Positions 7,491 to 14,119 of a stretch of DNA of 20,763 nt are shown piece after piece. The notes under the pieces are model-generated. The model was not told where the DNA came from. It searched no databases and was given only the letters and a program-made list of their open reading frames with translations. Source of the stretch: an uncultured Clostridia bacterium. Its GTDB lineage: Bacteria; Bacillota; Clostridia; Lachnospirales; Lachnospiraceae. Within the stretch, counting starts at the first letter, position 1; every line of letters begins with the position of its first letter. Where the stretch lies: the NCBI GenBank assembly GCA_945622055.1, contig CALZBV010000013.1:1-20763 (forward strand), written 5' to 3'. The translations under genes were made by a program, and so were the position numbers.

Positions 7491-8795
7491 ATGGAACAAT
7501 ATATTATCAGAGGCGGAAAACCACTGGTTGGAGAGGTTGTAATCAGTGGTGCAAAGAACGCGGCACTTGGTGTTGTGGCAGCGGCCATAATGTCAGACGA
7601 GCCGGTTCAGCTCAGAAATCTCCCTGTAATCAGTGATATTGAGATTTTATTGAGAGGAATTGCTGCACTTGGCGCTATCGTAGAAAAGCAGGGAGAGCAC
7701 GGAACCCGTGTGATTGGTCGACCGATTCATACCTGTGTTGCTGACTACGATGATCTCAGAAAGATTCGTGCTTCCTATTATCTTTGCGGAGCACTGCTTG
7801 GAAAATATAAGAGAGCCGAGGTTCCGCTTCCGGGCGGATGTAACATCGGAAGCCGGCCGATTGACCAGCATCTGAAGGGGTTTGAGGCGCTTGGTGCGAA
7901 GGTTGTTATCCAGCATGGTAAGATTATTGCGGAGGCAGAGCGTCTGATTGGTGCGCACATTTATTTTGACTGTACTTCCGTTGGGGCTACGATTAATGTT
8001 ATGCTGGCTGCCTGCATGGCAGAGGGCCAGACCGTACTTGAGAACTCTGCGAAGGAGCCGCACGTTGTTGAGGTTGCCAACTTCTTAAACAGCATGGGAG
8101 CTAAGATTAAGGGTGCCGGTACGGATGTAATTCGTATTACCGGTGTTACTTCCTTACATGGAAGTACGTATTCCATTATTCCGGATCAGATTGAAGCAGG
8201 TACCTTTATGATGGCGGCTGCGGCAACGAAGGGTGATGTCCTGATCAAGAACGTAATCCCGAAGCATCTGGAGGCTGTTACAGCGAAGCTGGTTGAAATC
8301 GGTGCAGAGGTGGAAGAGTTTGATGATTCTGTTCGCGTCGTTGCAACGAAGAGACTGCAGCACACGAATATCAAGACTCTGCCGTATCCGGGTTTCCCGA
8401 CGGATATGCAGCAGGTAATGGCGACACTTCTGACGGTTGCGGAAGGAACGAGTATTGTCACAGAGACGATTTACGAGAACCGCTTTATGTATGTTGATGA
8501 GCTTACCCGTATGGGCGCTGCGGTTCGGGTAGTAGAAGGCAACAGCGCAGTTGTTGAGGGTGTTGATAAGCTGACCGGTGCAACGGTTCGTGCCCTTGAC
8601 CTTCGTTGTGGTGCGGCTCTGATTGTTGCAGGACTTATGGCAGACGGTATTACCACCGTAGAGCAGATTGAATATGTGGAGCGCGGATATGAGCATTTTC
8701 CGCAGAAGCTCCGTGAGCTTGGTGCTGCGATTGAAAAGGTGGATTCCGACGATCAGGCAGCAATTCATAAATTTTCATACAACGTGGTGGGCTAA
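7491..8795 (+). CDS. murA: UDP-N-acetylglucosamine 1-carboxyvinyltransferase
   Basis: The product transfers enolpyruvate from PEP to UDP-GlcNAc, the first committed step of peptidoglycan synthesis, in the cytoplasm. The 434 residues fit the family. The N-terminal SGAKNAAL places the conserved Lys-Asn at 22-23, and LPGGCNIGSRPID places the catalytic Cys at 117, the residue that fosfomycin alkylates; a Cys here predicts the normal, drug-sensitive type. Further family landmarks include SVGATIN and PGFPTDMQ. GAGGTG lies 4 bases before the ATG. The gene has its own promoter and ends at a bidirectional terminator, so it is probably monocistronic. Firmicutes often carry two paralogues (murA and murZ/murA2); which of the two this is cannot be told from the window. 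Confidence 0.95.
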   Translation: MEQYIIRGGKPLVGEVVISGAKNAALGVVAAAIMSDEPVQLRNLPVISDIEILLRGIAALGAIVEKQGEHGTRVIGRPIHTCVADYDDLRKIRASYYLCGALLGKYKRAEVPLPGGCNIGSRPIDQHLKGFEALGAKVVIQHGKIIAEAERLIGAHIYFDCTSVGATINVMLAACMAEGQTVLENSAKEPHVVEVANFLNSMGAKIKGAGTDVIRITGVTSLHGSTYSIIPDQIEAGTFMMAAAATKGDVLIKNVIPKHLEAVTAKLVEIGAEVEEFDDSVRVVATKRLQHTNIKTLPYPGFPTDMQQVMATLLTVAEGTSIVTETIYENRFMYVDELTRMGAAVRVVEGNSAVVEGVDKLTGATVRALDLRCGAALIVAGLMADGITTVEQIEYVERGYEHFPQKLRELGAAIEKVDSDDQAAIHKFSYNVVG

Positions 8796-8854
8796 TCAGG
8801 CAGGTTGGTATTCCAATCGCCGTGGAAGCCCGTATTCCCCCTTATTATATGTGA

Positions 8855-8884
8855 AAAACCGCACAGCTGTCTGTGCGGTTTTTT
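8855..8884. terminator. Bidirectional Rho-independent terminator between murA and mtnN
   Basis: The stem CCGCACAG / CTGTGCGG has a CTGT loop, with an A-run before it and six T after it, so it works for both murA (plus) and the convergent mtnN (minus). Confidence 0.92.
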
Positions 8885-8904
8885 ATCGATATTTTATGAT
8901 TTTC

Positions 8905-9612
8905 TTACATTTTCACAAGGTATTTGCAAAGCTCCGTTACCAGATTTACGGAGTGGCGTACAGCCTTTGCTTCAAAGGCCGGGTAATCCTCACTTGCGGA
9001 ATCGTCCGCTTTGTCGGATATGGCGCGTATAATCAGGAAGGGAATGCTGTTGTTGTACGCGGTATGAGCAATTGCGGCACCTTCCATTTCGGTACACATA
9101 CCATGAAAATTCGAAACGAGCCAGTTCTTTTTGGTCTTGTCGGCAATAAACTGGTCGCCGGTAACAATACGGCCCTCAAAGACGGAAATATCCGGATTGA
9201 CGGCTTCACAGGCTAAACGGGCAAGGGAACGCAGCCGTTCATCGGCAACGAACACAGAGGTATCCATCTGCGGAATAACGCCAACCGGATAACCAAAGGC
9301 AACTGCGTCCATATCATGCTCCAGTGCGTCGGTAGACAGAACAATATCGCCAATGTTGATGTCGGCATTTAAGGAGCCTGCAATTCCGGTATTGATGATA
9401 CAGTCTACACCAAAACGGTCAACTAAAATCTGGGCACAAATGGCGGCGTTTACCTTTCCCACACCGGAACGGACAACAACAACCTTGCAGCCGCAAAGCC
9501 TTCCAACTGCGAAATCCAGCGATGCACAGGAAACCTCTCGCTCTACCTCCATCGTCTGTTTTAAGGTGGCAACCTCAACCTCCATTGCACCGATAATTCC
9601 AATCACACTCAT
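8905..9612 (-). CDS. mtnN: 5'-methylthioadenosine/S-adenosylhomocysteine nucleosidase
   Basis: The enzyme cleaves adenine from methylthioadenosine, S-adenosylhomocysteine and 5'-deoxyadenosine, feeding methionine and methyl-cycle salvage and, where LuxS is present, autoinducer-2 synthesis. The N-terminus IGIIGAMEVEV holds the acid/base Glu (residue 13). TEMEGAAIAH carries the ribose-binding Met176-Glu177, and AISDKAD carries the catalytic Asp200. The length of 235 residues is standard (E. coli Pfs 232). The start is supported by AAGGGAG 6 bases upstream and by a close-fitting promoter. It is a single-gene unit convergent with murA. Confidence 0.95.
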   Translation of the reverse strand: MSVIGIIGAMEVEVATLKQTMEVEREVSCASLDFAVGRLCGCKVVVVRSGVGKVNAAICAQILVDRFGVDCIINTGIAGSLNADINIGDIVLSTDALEHDMDAVAFGYPVGVIPQMDTSVFVADERLRSLARLACEAVNPDISVFEGRIVTGDQFIADKTKKNWLVSNFHGMCTEMEGAAIAHTAYNNSIPFLIIRAISDKADDSASEDYPAFEAKAVRHSVNLVTELCKYLVKM

Positions 9613-9643
9613 GCTGTTCTCCCTTCACTGATTCTTCAGAAAT

Positions 9644-9672
9644 AGTATACCATTTTATCTGCATTCTGGCAA
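9644..9672 (-). promoter_or_regulatory. Sigma-A promoter for mtnN
   Basis: On the minus strand: TTGCCA (9672-9667), 17-base spacer, TATACT (9649-9644), with TGG before the -10. About 32 bases separate the -10 from the ATG. Confidence 0.8.
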
Positions 9673-9717
9673 TGAAAAATCGGAATGGTGGAACTTTTGA
9701 AGCTTTTGTGATTTTAC

Positions 9718-9747
9718 TTGATTTTTTAGGGTATTATCCCGTATAAT
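9718..9747 (+). promoter_or_regulatory. Sigma-A promoter for the TSCPD-murG operon
   Basis: TTGATT (9718-9723), 18-base spacer, TATAAT (9742-9747). The leader of about 90 bases contains an imperfect long-range pairing, GAAGCC near 9753 with GGCTTC near 9802; I would not call a specific regulatory RNA from this. Confidence 0.7.
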
Positions 9748-9839
9748 GTAGAGAAGCCTGAGCGCGTGGGAAGAATTGCCATCAGGACGGTTTTATCTGC
9801 GGGCTTCGGGAAATAGAATCATTTGGAGATGAAACGAAT

Positions 9840-10079
9840 ATGAATTACAAAACGAGTGGTGTATGCAGCAGAGAGATTCATTTTGAGGTTGAGGACGGAC
9901 GTGTAAAAAATGTGCAGTTTGTTGGTGGCTGCAGTGGAAACACACAGGGAGTGGCAAAGCTCGTCGAAGGGATGCTTGTTGAGGAAGTGATTTCCCGTCT
10001 GGAGGGTATTCGCTGTGGTTTTAAGGCAACGTCCTGCCCGGATCAGCTTGCAAGAGCATTAAAGGAATGGAGAGCATAG
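9840..10079 (+). CDS. TIGR03905-type TSCPD domain small protein
   Basis: The 79-residue protein ends in the defining motif TSCPDQL (64-70). Four cysteines (9, 31, 59, 66) are spaced as in a small metal- or thiol-type site. TSCPD domains occur as the C-terminal part of some class II ribonucleotide reductases and as short free proteins in Clostridia; the function of the free form is not established. GGAGATGA precedes the ATG by about 8 bases. murG starts 6 bases after its stop, so the two share a transcript and probably translation. A role linked to MurG is possible but the co-transcription alone does not show it. Confidence 0.88.
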   Translation: MNYKTSGVCSREIHFEVEDGRVKNVQFVGGCSGNTQGVAKLVEGMLVEEVISRLEGIRCGFKATSCPDQLARALKEWRA

Positions 10080-10085
10080 AGTCCT

Positions 10086-11150
10086 ATGAAGAAAATCGTG
10101 TTTACCGGGGGTGGCACGGCGGGCCATGTTACGCCGAATATTGCACTGTTTCCGTCGGTTCGCAAGGCCGGATATGAGATTTTTTATATTGGTTCCTACG
10201 AAGGAATCGAAAAGGAGCTGATGGAAAAGCAGGGCGTGACCTATTACGGGATTTCCTCCGGAAAGCTGCGCCGTTATTTTGATTTGAAGAACTTCTCGGA
10301 CCCGTTTAAGGTAGTAAAGGGATATTTTCAGGCAAGAAAGCTTCTGAAAAAGCTGAAGCCGGATATCGTTTTTTCCAAGGGCGGTTTTGTTTCCGTTCCG
10401 GTGGTGCTCGCGGCAAAGCACTGCAGGATTCCGTGTATCATTCATGAGTCGGATATTACTCCGGGACTGGCGAATCGTCTTGCGATTCCTTCCGCGACGA
10501 AGGTTTGTGCGAATTTTCCGGAAACGCTTTCCTATCTTCCGGAGGGAAAGGCCGTGCTGACCGGTACCCCGATTCGTGAGGAGCTGTATGCGGGGAATCG
10601 GATTAAGGGTCTGGATTTTTGCGGATTTACGGCAAACAAGCCGGTTCTTTTGGTTATTGGCGGAAGCACCGGAGCTGCAGCGGTGAACAATGCAGTGCGC
10701 GATTTGCTCCCGACACTGCTTCAGGAATTTCAGGTAATTCATCTTTGCGGTAAGGGAAAAAAGGATGAGTCGGCGGGAGCTTTGGAGGGCTATGTCCAGT
10801 ACGAGTACATCAATGAAGAGCTAAAGGATTTGTTTGCGGCTGCAGATATTATCGTATCCCGCGCCGGAGCAAATGCAATCTGTGAGCTGCTGGCTCTTCG
10901 TAAGCCAAACATTCTGATTCCGCTTTCTGCTGCTGCCAGCCGCGGAGACCAGATATTAAATGCGGAATCATTTGAGCGTCAGGGCTTTTCCTATGTGCTT
11001 AAGGAAGAGAATGTGACCAACGAGACACTTTTGCGTGCCATTCACGAGGTGTACGCAAATCGTGAGCGTTACATTCAGGCAATGGGGGAGAGCAGCCTGA
11101 ATCATGCAATTGAAACGATTACCGGGATGATTACCGAGATTTCGAAATAA
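10086..11150 (+). CDS. murG: UDP-GlcNAc:lipid I GlcNAc transferase
   Basis: This GT-B glycosyltransferase adds GlcNAc to undecaprenyl-PP-MurNAc-pentapeptide on the inner membrane face, making lipid II. The 354 residues fit the family. Seen in order: the glycine-rich loop GGGTAGHVTPN (8-18), HESDITPGLANR (120-131), the second-domain GGSTGA (192-197), and the UDP-GlcNAc pocket SRAGANAICELLAL (258-271), followed by GDQILNA (288-294). No strong Shine-Dalgarno lies close to the ATG (a GGAG about 12 bases upstream), which fits translational coupling to the TSCPD gene 6 bases before it. The gene is away from a dcw cell-division cluster: no ftsW, murC or mraY nearby. The ffs promoter starts only 8 bases after the stop, with no terminator between. 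Confidence 0.95.
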   Translation: MKKIVFTGGGTAGHVTPNIALFPSVRKAGYEIFYIGSYEGIEKELMEKQGVTYYGISSGKLRRYFDLKNFSDPFKVVKGYFQARKLLKKLKPDIVFSKGGFVSVPVVLAAKHCRIPCIIHESDITPGLANRLAIPSATKVCANFPETLSYLPEGKAVLTGTPIREELYAGNRIKGLDFCGFTANKPVLLVIGGSTGAAAVNNAVRDLLPTLLQEFQVIHLCGKGKKDESAGALEGYVQYEYINEELKDLFAAADIIVSRAGANAICELLALRKPNILIPLSAAASRGDQILNAESFERQGFSYVLKEENVTNETLLRAIHEVYANRERYIQAMGESSLNHAIETITGMITEISK

Positions 11151-11158
11151 ATCTCCCC

Positions 11159-11187
11159 TTGACAGACCAAAGAAAAATCAGTATACT
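11159..11187 (+). promoter_or_regulatory. Strong sigma-A promoter for SRP RNA
   Basis: TTGACA (11159-11164), 17-base spacer, TATACT (11182-11187). A start 7-8 bases after the -10 falls at 11194-11195, exactly the first base of the closing helix of the SRP RNA. Confidence 0.9.
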
Positions 11188-11194
11188 TTAAGAT

Positions 11195-11458
11195 ACCGTG
11201 CAGCCGGGGAGATAGCGGTGCCCTGTACCTGCAATCCGCTACAGCAGGGGTGATGTTTTGTCTCGGACGTCTGGTTGTGATGCAGCCTTTTATAAGTGAT
11301 GTTGACGTTTTGGTCTTACGCAACGGAACTTCGTGAACCGTGTCAGGTCAGGAATGGAGCAGCACTAAGCGAAATCTTCCGTGTGCCGTGAGGGTGCCGG
11401 GACCGAGTTAACTGTAAGAGTAACGATTGTGACAGGCGTACAAAACAAAACGCACGGT
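11195..11458 (+). ncRNA. ffs: Signal recognition particle RNA, long Gram-positive type with Alu domain
   Basis: About 264 bases, with the ends ACCGTGC (11195) and GCACGGT (11452-11458) pairing. The 5' part (GCCGGGGAGATAGCGGTGCC and following) matches the Alu-domain helices of the Bacillus subtilis scRNA closely from memory. The centre has GTTGACGTTTTGGTC, and the Ffh-binding tip is GTCAGGTCA-GGAA-TGGAGCAGCAC (tetraloop GGAA at 11351-11354). With Ffh and FtsY this RNA targets nascent membrane and secreted proteins; the Alu domain is linked to elongation arrest. The ends are inferred from promoter, pairing and terminator and may be off by a few bases. It lies between murG and its own terminator. 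Confidence 0.95.
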
Positions 11459-11471
11459 AAAAGAAAAATAT

Positions 11472-11504
11472 CGGTACCACAAGCTGATTGTGGTACCGTT
11501 TCGT
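11472..11504. terminator. Terminator after ffs, probably bidirectional
   Basis: A perfect 11-base stem CGGTACCACAA / TTGTGGTACCG with a GCTGA loop, followed by TTTCGTATTTT and preceded by AAGAAAAATAT. It can stop ffs transcription and also the convergent 89-residue gene that ends at 11516. Confidence 0.88.
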
Positions 11505-11515
11505 ATTTTATGAGA

Positions 11516-11785
11516 TTAATCCTCTTCGATCACATGGATTTCCAGATAGTCAAATTCAATTGAATCAATGAAATTGTCACGGGAAAAGCGCGTTTTATCA
11601 TGTTTTTTGAAGTCATTGATATTAAGGTCCAGCCAAATCGGGCGCGACAGGTCAAATTCATAGCAGGCCCGGTCAAGAGCTGCAAAAACCTTCTGGGTAC
11701 GGGACTGGCCGGTGCTGTCGTTTTCGATGACGATGTCGCGAATCAGGTGGGTATCCTTCCAAAGCTTGGCCCAAAGACGGAACAT
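11516..11785 (-). CDS. Small acidic protein, unknown function, strong promoter
   Basis: The open frame could begin at 11821, but the start chosen here gives 89 residues (MFRLWAKLWK...) because a full AAAGGAGG sits 7 bases before this ATG. The protein is soluble and mixed charge, with a Trp-rich N-terminus, YEFDLSRPIWLD in the middle, FKKHDKTRFSRDNF after it, and an acidic end (YLEIHVIEED). I recognise no named domain; it looks like a conserved hypothetical of Lachnospiraceae, but that is from memory. It has its own consensus promoter and a shared terminator, so it is a single-gene unit that is probably well expressed in growth. The very good expression signals argue that it is a real gene. 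Confidence 0.82.
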   Translation of the reverse strand: MFRLWAKLWKDTHLIRDIVIENDSTGQSRTQKVFAALDRACYEFDLSRPIWLDLNINDFKKHDKTRFSRDNFIDSIEFDYLEIHVIEED

Positions 11786-11792
11786 AGCCGTG

Positions 11793-11800
11793 CCTCCTTT
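11793..11800 (-). promoter_or_regulatory. Ribosome binding site deciding the start of the 89-residue gene
   Basis: AAAGGAGG on the minus strand, 7 bases before the ATG at 11785. It falls inside the longer open frame and rules in favour of the shorter protein. Confidence 0.85.
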
Positions 11801-11827
11801 CAAGCAATCGTTATTCCTCAATGATTT

Positions 11828-11856
11828 ATTATAAAAAGAGAAGAGAAAACTGTCAA
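11828..11856 (-). promoter_or_regulatory. Full-consensus sigma-A promoter for the 89-residue gene
   Basis: On the minus strand: TTGACA (11856-11851), 17-base spacer, TATAAT (11833-11828). Both hexamers match the consensus exactly. Confidence 0.9.
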
Positions 11857-11902
11857 GAAAAATACGAATATGGAGTAAATCCGAAGAAATACAAACGAAT
11901 GG

Positions 11903-11932
11903 TTGAAATTATACAGGAATCGGTGGTATAAT
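11903..11932 (+). promoter_or_regulatory. Sigma-A promoter for the coiled-coil/antiporter operon
   Basis: TTGAAA (11903-11908), 18-base spacer, TATAAT (11927-11932) with TGG before the -10. Transcription would start near 11939, leaving a leader of roughly 105 bases; this argues against an ATG at 11949 as the start. Confidence 0.78.
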
Positions 11933-12044
11933 TTAGGGAAACGTTTTTATGCGTTTTTACGCCGGGTTTGCAGAGCAAATGCAAAATTCTTCTGCAAATT
12001 CGTGCTTTTCCGAACATGAGAAAACGAAGGAGAGGAGGCACAAT

Positions 12045-12995
12045 ATGGCTGCTGAGGTAGTAAAACAGCTGAGGGAACTGCGTGCCGGGAAGGTAAAAAC
12101 AGAATCGGACATTTGCACAGGCAAGGAAGACCTTTGCAGGACAAATGAGGAAATCAAAGCGTTAAAGGCAAGGCGCTCAGAGTGCCTGAAGGAGAGAAAA
12201 GAGGAGGAAGCTGCGGCGTATCAGGGGGAACAGGAGCTTTCAGAACTGAAACGGCAGATTTTCGTTGTTCTTCGCGATATTGAGACATGTAAGATAGAGC
12301 TTGATGAGTTTAACTGGGATTTATCCCGCCTCTTTTTTAAGTTTGCCAAGAGAAAGAGGCTCACGGAGCAGATTAAGGAAAAGAAGCGTCTGATAGCGGA
12401 GCATCAGCAGAAGCTGACGGAGCTTGAGGAGAAAAAAAGCGAACTGGAAAAGAAGCCGCGCTATGAGGAAACAGTAGAAAAGCATGTGAAAATCAAGGAA
12501 AAGCTTGATATGGAAAGTGATGAAAAGCAGGCACATCTGACGCTTGTTCAGACAAAGCTTTCCGGTCTTATGAAAGAATTTGCGGAGCTCTGCGAAAAAC
12601 TGGCTCCGGTGGAGGAAGAGGTTGCGAAGCTTTTGGAGTCCGGTGAAATGAAGGAGGAAGAGCTGAATGCAGCACTTTTAGAAAAGCCGGAGGAAGAGAA
12701 GGCACCGGAGCCGGTACACGTACCGGCCGAAGCACCTGCCCCGGCTGCTGATTTTTCGGAGGGCGTTTTCTATGCACCGGGCGAAGAGCCGGCAGAGCTT
12801 CAGGACAAGCTTTCGGAGCTGTTTGAAAAGCTTGAGGAGGCATACCCGGACCATGTGGTGGTCGGGCTTCATGCGAACCACAAGCAGCTTGGAAAGAAGG
12901 TAACGGAGCTTTACCGTCTGCTTGGTTATGATAACGGAAATGAATTTCTTGCCGCATATGGGTATACTTCCAAGAGAAGAAGACCGTGGGGTTAA
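12045..12995 (+). CDS. Coiled-coil protein with conserved-looking C-terminal module, function unknown
   Basis: The protein has 316 residues from the ATG that follows GGAGAGGAGG; an in-frame ATG 96 bases upstream lacks a binding site. Residues about 25-215 are Glu/Lys-rich coiled coil, with a short aromatic break (FNWDLSRLFFKFAKRK, 89-104). A Pro/Ala/Glu linker follows (215-240). The compact C-terminal part (252-307) has the pattern YPDHVVVGLHANHKQLGKK...LYRLLGYDNGNEFLAAYGY, which looks like a small helical module that I have a sense of seeing in other clostridial proteins but cannot name. The tail is basic (SKRRRPWG). There is no signal peptide or membrane segment. The antiporter gene begins 11 bases after the stop, so the two share an operon. 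I assign no function; a scaffold or nucleic-acid-associated role would be a guess. Confidence 0.85.
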   Translation: MAAEVVKQLRELRAGKVKTESDICTGKEDLCRTNEEIKALKARRSECLKERKEEEAAAYQGEQELSELKRQIFVVLRDIETCKIELDEFNWDLSRLFFKFAKRKRLTEQIKEKKRLIAEHQQKLTELEEKKSELEKKPRYEETVEKHVKIKEKLDMESDEKQAHLTLVQTKLSGLMKEFAELCEKLAPVEEEVAKLLESGEMKEEELNAALLEKPEEEKAPEPVHVPAEAPAPAADFSEGVFYAPGEEPAELQDKLSELFEKLEEAYPDHVVVGLHANHKQLGKKVTELYRLLGYDNGNEFLAAYGYTSKRRRPWG

Positions 12996-13006
12996 TAGGA
13001 GGAGCT

Positions 13007-13960
13007 ATGGAAACATTTTTATGCATTTTGTTATTTGTTGTCGGAATTGGTCTTGTGATTAAGGGGGGCGATGTGTTTGTGGATGCCGCCAGCTGGATTG
13101 CGAAGGCACTGAACATTCCGACTTTTATTATCGGCGCAACAATCGTAAGTCTTGCAACCACGATGCCGGAGATGATTGTCTCTGCATTTGCGGCAGCGGA
13201 CGGAAAAACAGACATGGCAATCGGAAACGCAGTCGGCTCCGTTATCGCAAACATCGGTCTGATTATGGCGATTGCAATGGTGGCGATGAACATCGTCTGC
13301 AGCAGAAAGAAATATATGGTTCCGATGGTGCTGCTGATTGCGGCCTCCGGCGTGCTGTACGTTTCCAGTCTGTCGGGGAGCTTGAGCGTTTTGGGCAGTG
13401 TTGTGCTGGGTATCATTTTCATCAGCTTTATGTCCTACAATGTTGTTTCGGCAAAGAGCGAGGCAAAGGAATCCGGAGAGAAGAAGGAGGAGCTTGATAA
13501 GAAAAAGCTCGGAATCAACATTGTTCTGTTTCTCGTGGGCGCGGCCGCAATCGTACTCGGCAGCCGTCTCATGGTAGATAACGGAAGCAAGATTGCTGAT
13601 ATTTTAGGTATTCCGGAGCGTATCGTTGCAGTTACCCTGATTGCTGTCGGAACCTCGCTTCCGGAGCTTGTGACAACGGTTACTGCGATTATCAAAAAAG
13701 AATCCGCGCTTTCCATTGGTAATATCATCGGTGCCAACATCATTGATTTGTCTCTGATTTTACCGATTTGTTCCATTGTTTCCGGACAGTGTCTCCCGGT
13801 TGCAGCTCAGAGCATCCGTCTTGACCTTCCGGTATGTCTTGCGCTCTGTGTGGTTGCAGTTGTTCCGATTTTGCTCCGTGAAAAAGCATCGAAGCTTCAG
13901 GGCGGCGTGCTGCTTGTCTGTTATGCGGCATACCTCGGCGTATCTATTTTTACGATGTAG
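13007..13960 (+). CDS. Calcium/sodium antiporter, CaCA superfamily (YrbG-like)
   Basis: A 317-residue integral membrane protein with about ten hydrophobic segments in two halves. Each half has the exchanger alpha repeat: the first reads ATTMPEMIVSAFAAADGKTD then AIGNAVGSVIANI (about 50-83), the second GTSLPELVTTVTAIIKKESA then SIGNIIGANIIDL (about 215-248). The ion-binding acids are Glu55 and Glu220. A charged cytosolic loop (about 146-168) separates the halves. Such proteins swap Na+ for Ca2+ across the membrane. The first repeat has TTMPE where GTSxPE is usual. The start follows AGGAGG by 4 bases; an in-frame ATG at 12986 overlaps the upstream gene and has no binding site. It is co-transcribed with the coiled-coil gene; no functional link is evident. 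Confidence 0.9.
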   Translation: METFLCILLFVVGIGLVIKGGDVFVDAASWIAKALNIPTFIIGATIVSLATTMPEMIVSAFAAADGKTDMAIGNAVGSVIANIGLIMAIAMVAMNIVCSRKKYMVPMVLLIAASGVLYVSSLSGSLSVLGSVVLGIIFISFMSYNVVSAKSEAKESGEKKEELDKKKLGINIVLFLVGAAAIVLGSRLMVDNGSKIADILGIPERIVAVTLIAVGTSLPELVTTVTAIIKKESALSIGNIIGANIIDLSLILPICSIVSGQCLPVAAQSIRLDLPVCLALCVVAVVPILLREKASKLQGGVLLVCYAAYLGVSIFTM

Positions 13961-14009
13961 CCAAAGTCTGCACCTGCAGTACTGTTTGATTTGAAGTACT
14001 GATGCATAA

Positions 14010-14035
14010 GTGTTTTCCGGTTGTTCGGAAATCAC
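14010..14035. other. Imperfect hairpin abutting the dnaX -35 box
   Basis: GTGTTTTCCG / CGGAAATCAC, a 10-base stem with one mismatch and a GTTGTT loop, ends directly before the -35 TTGATA. It has no T-run, so it is not a convincing terminator for the antiporter gene; it could be an operator or chance. Confidence 0.35.
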
Positions 14036-14064
14036 TTGATAATCAGCTGAAAAAGAGGTATGAT
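14036..14064 (+). promoter_or_regulatory. Sigma-A promoter for dnaX-ybaB-recR
   Basis: TTGATA (14036-14041), 17-base spacer, TATGAT (14059-14064), about 55 bases before the dnaX ATG. Confidence 0.75.
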
Positions 14065-14119
14065 AATAGTGTTGCGTGTATGACAACAGCACGCGAAAAG
14101 GTTTAAAAGGAGGCCCAAG

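Noticed and set aside
10059..10742. A 227-codon minus-strand open frame
   Set aside because: It is antisense to murG, with no motif and no good start.
11381..11563. A 60-codon plus-strand open frame
   Set aside because: It lies over the 3' end of the SRP RNA and its terminator.
11949..12044. Upstream ATG for the coiled-coil gene
   Set aside because: It lies about 10 bases after the predicted transcription start with no ribosome site, while the ATG at 12045 has a strong one.
12568..13422. A 284-codon minus-strand open frame
   Set aside because: It is antisense to two well-supported genes, has no ribosome site and has biased composition from the opposite coding strand.
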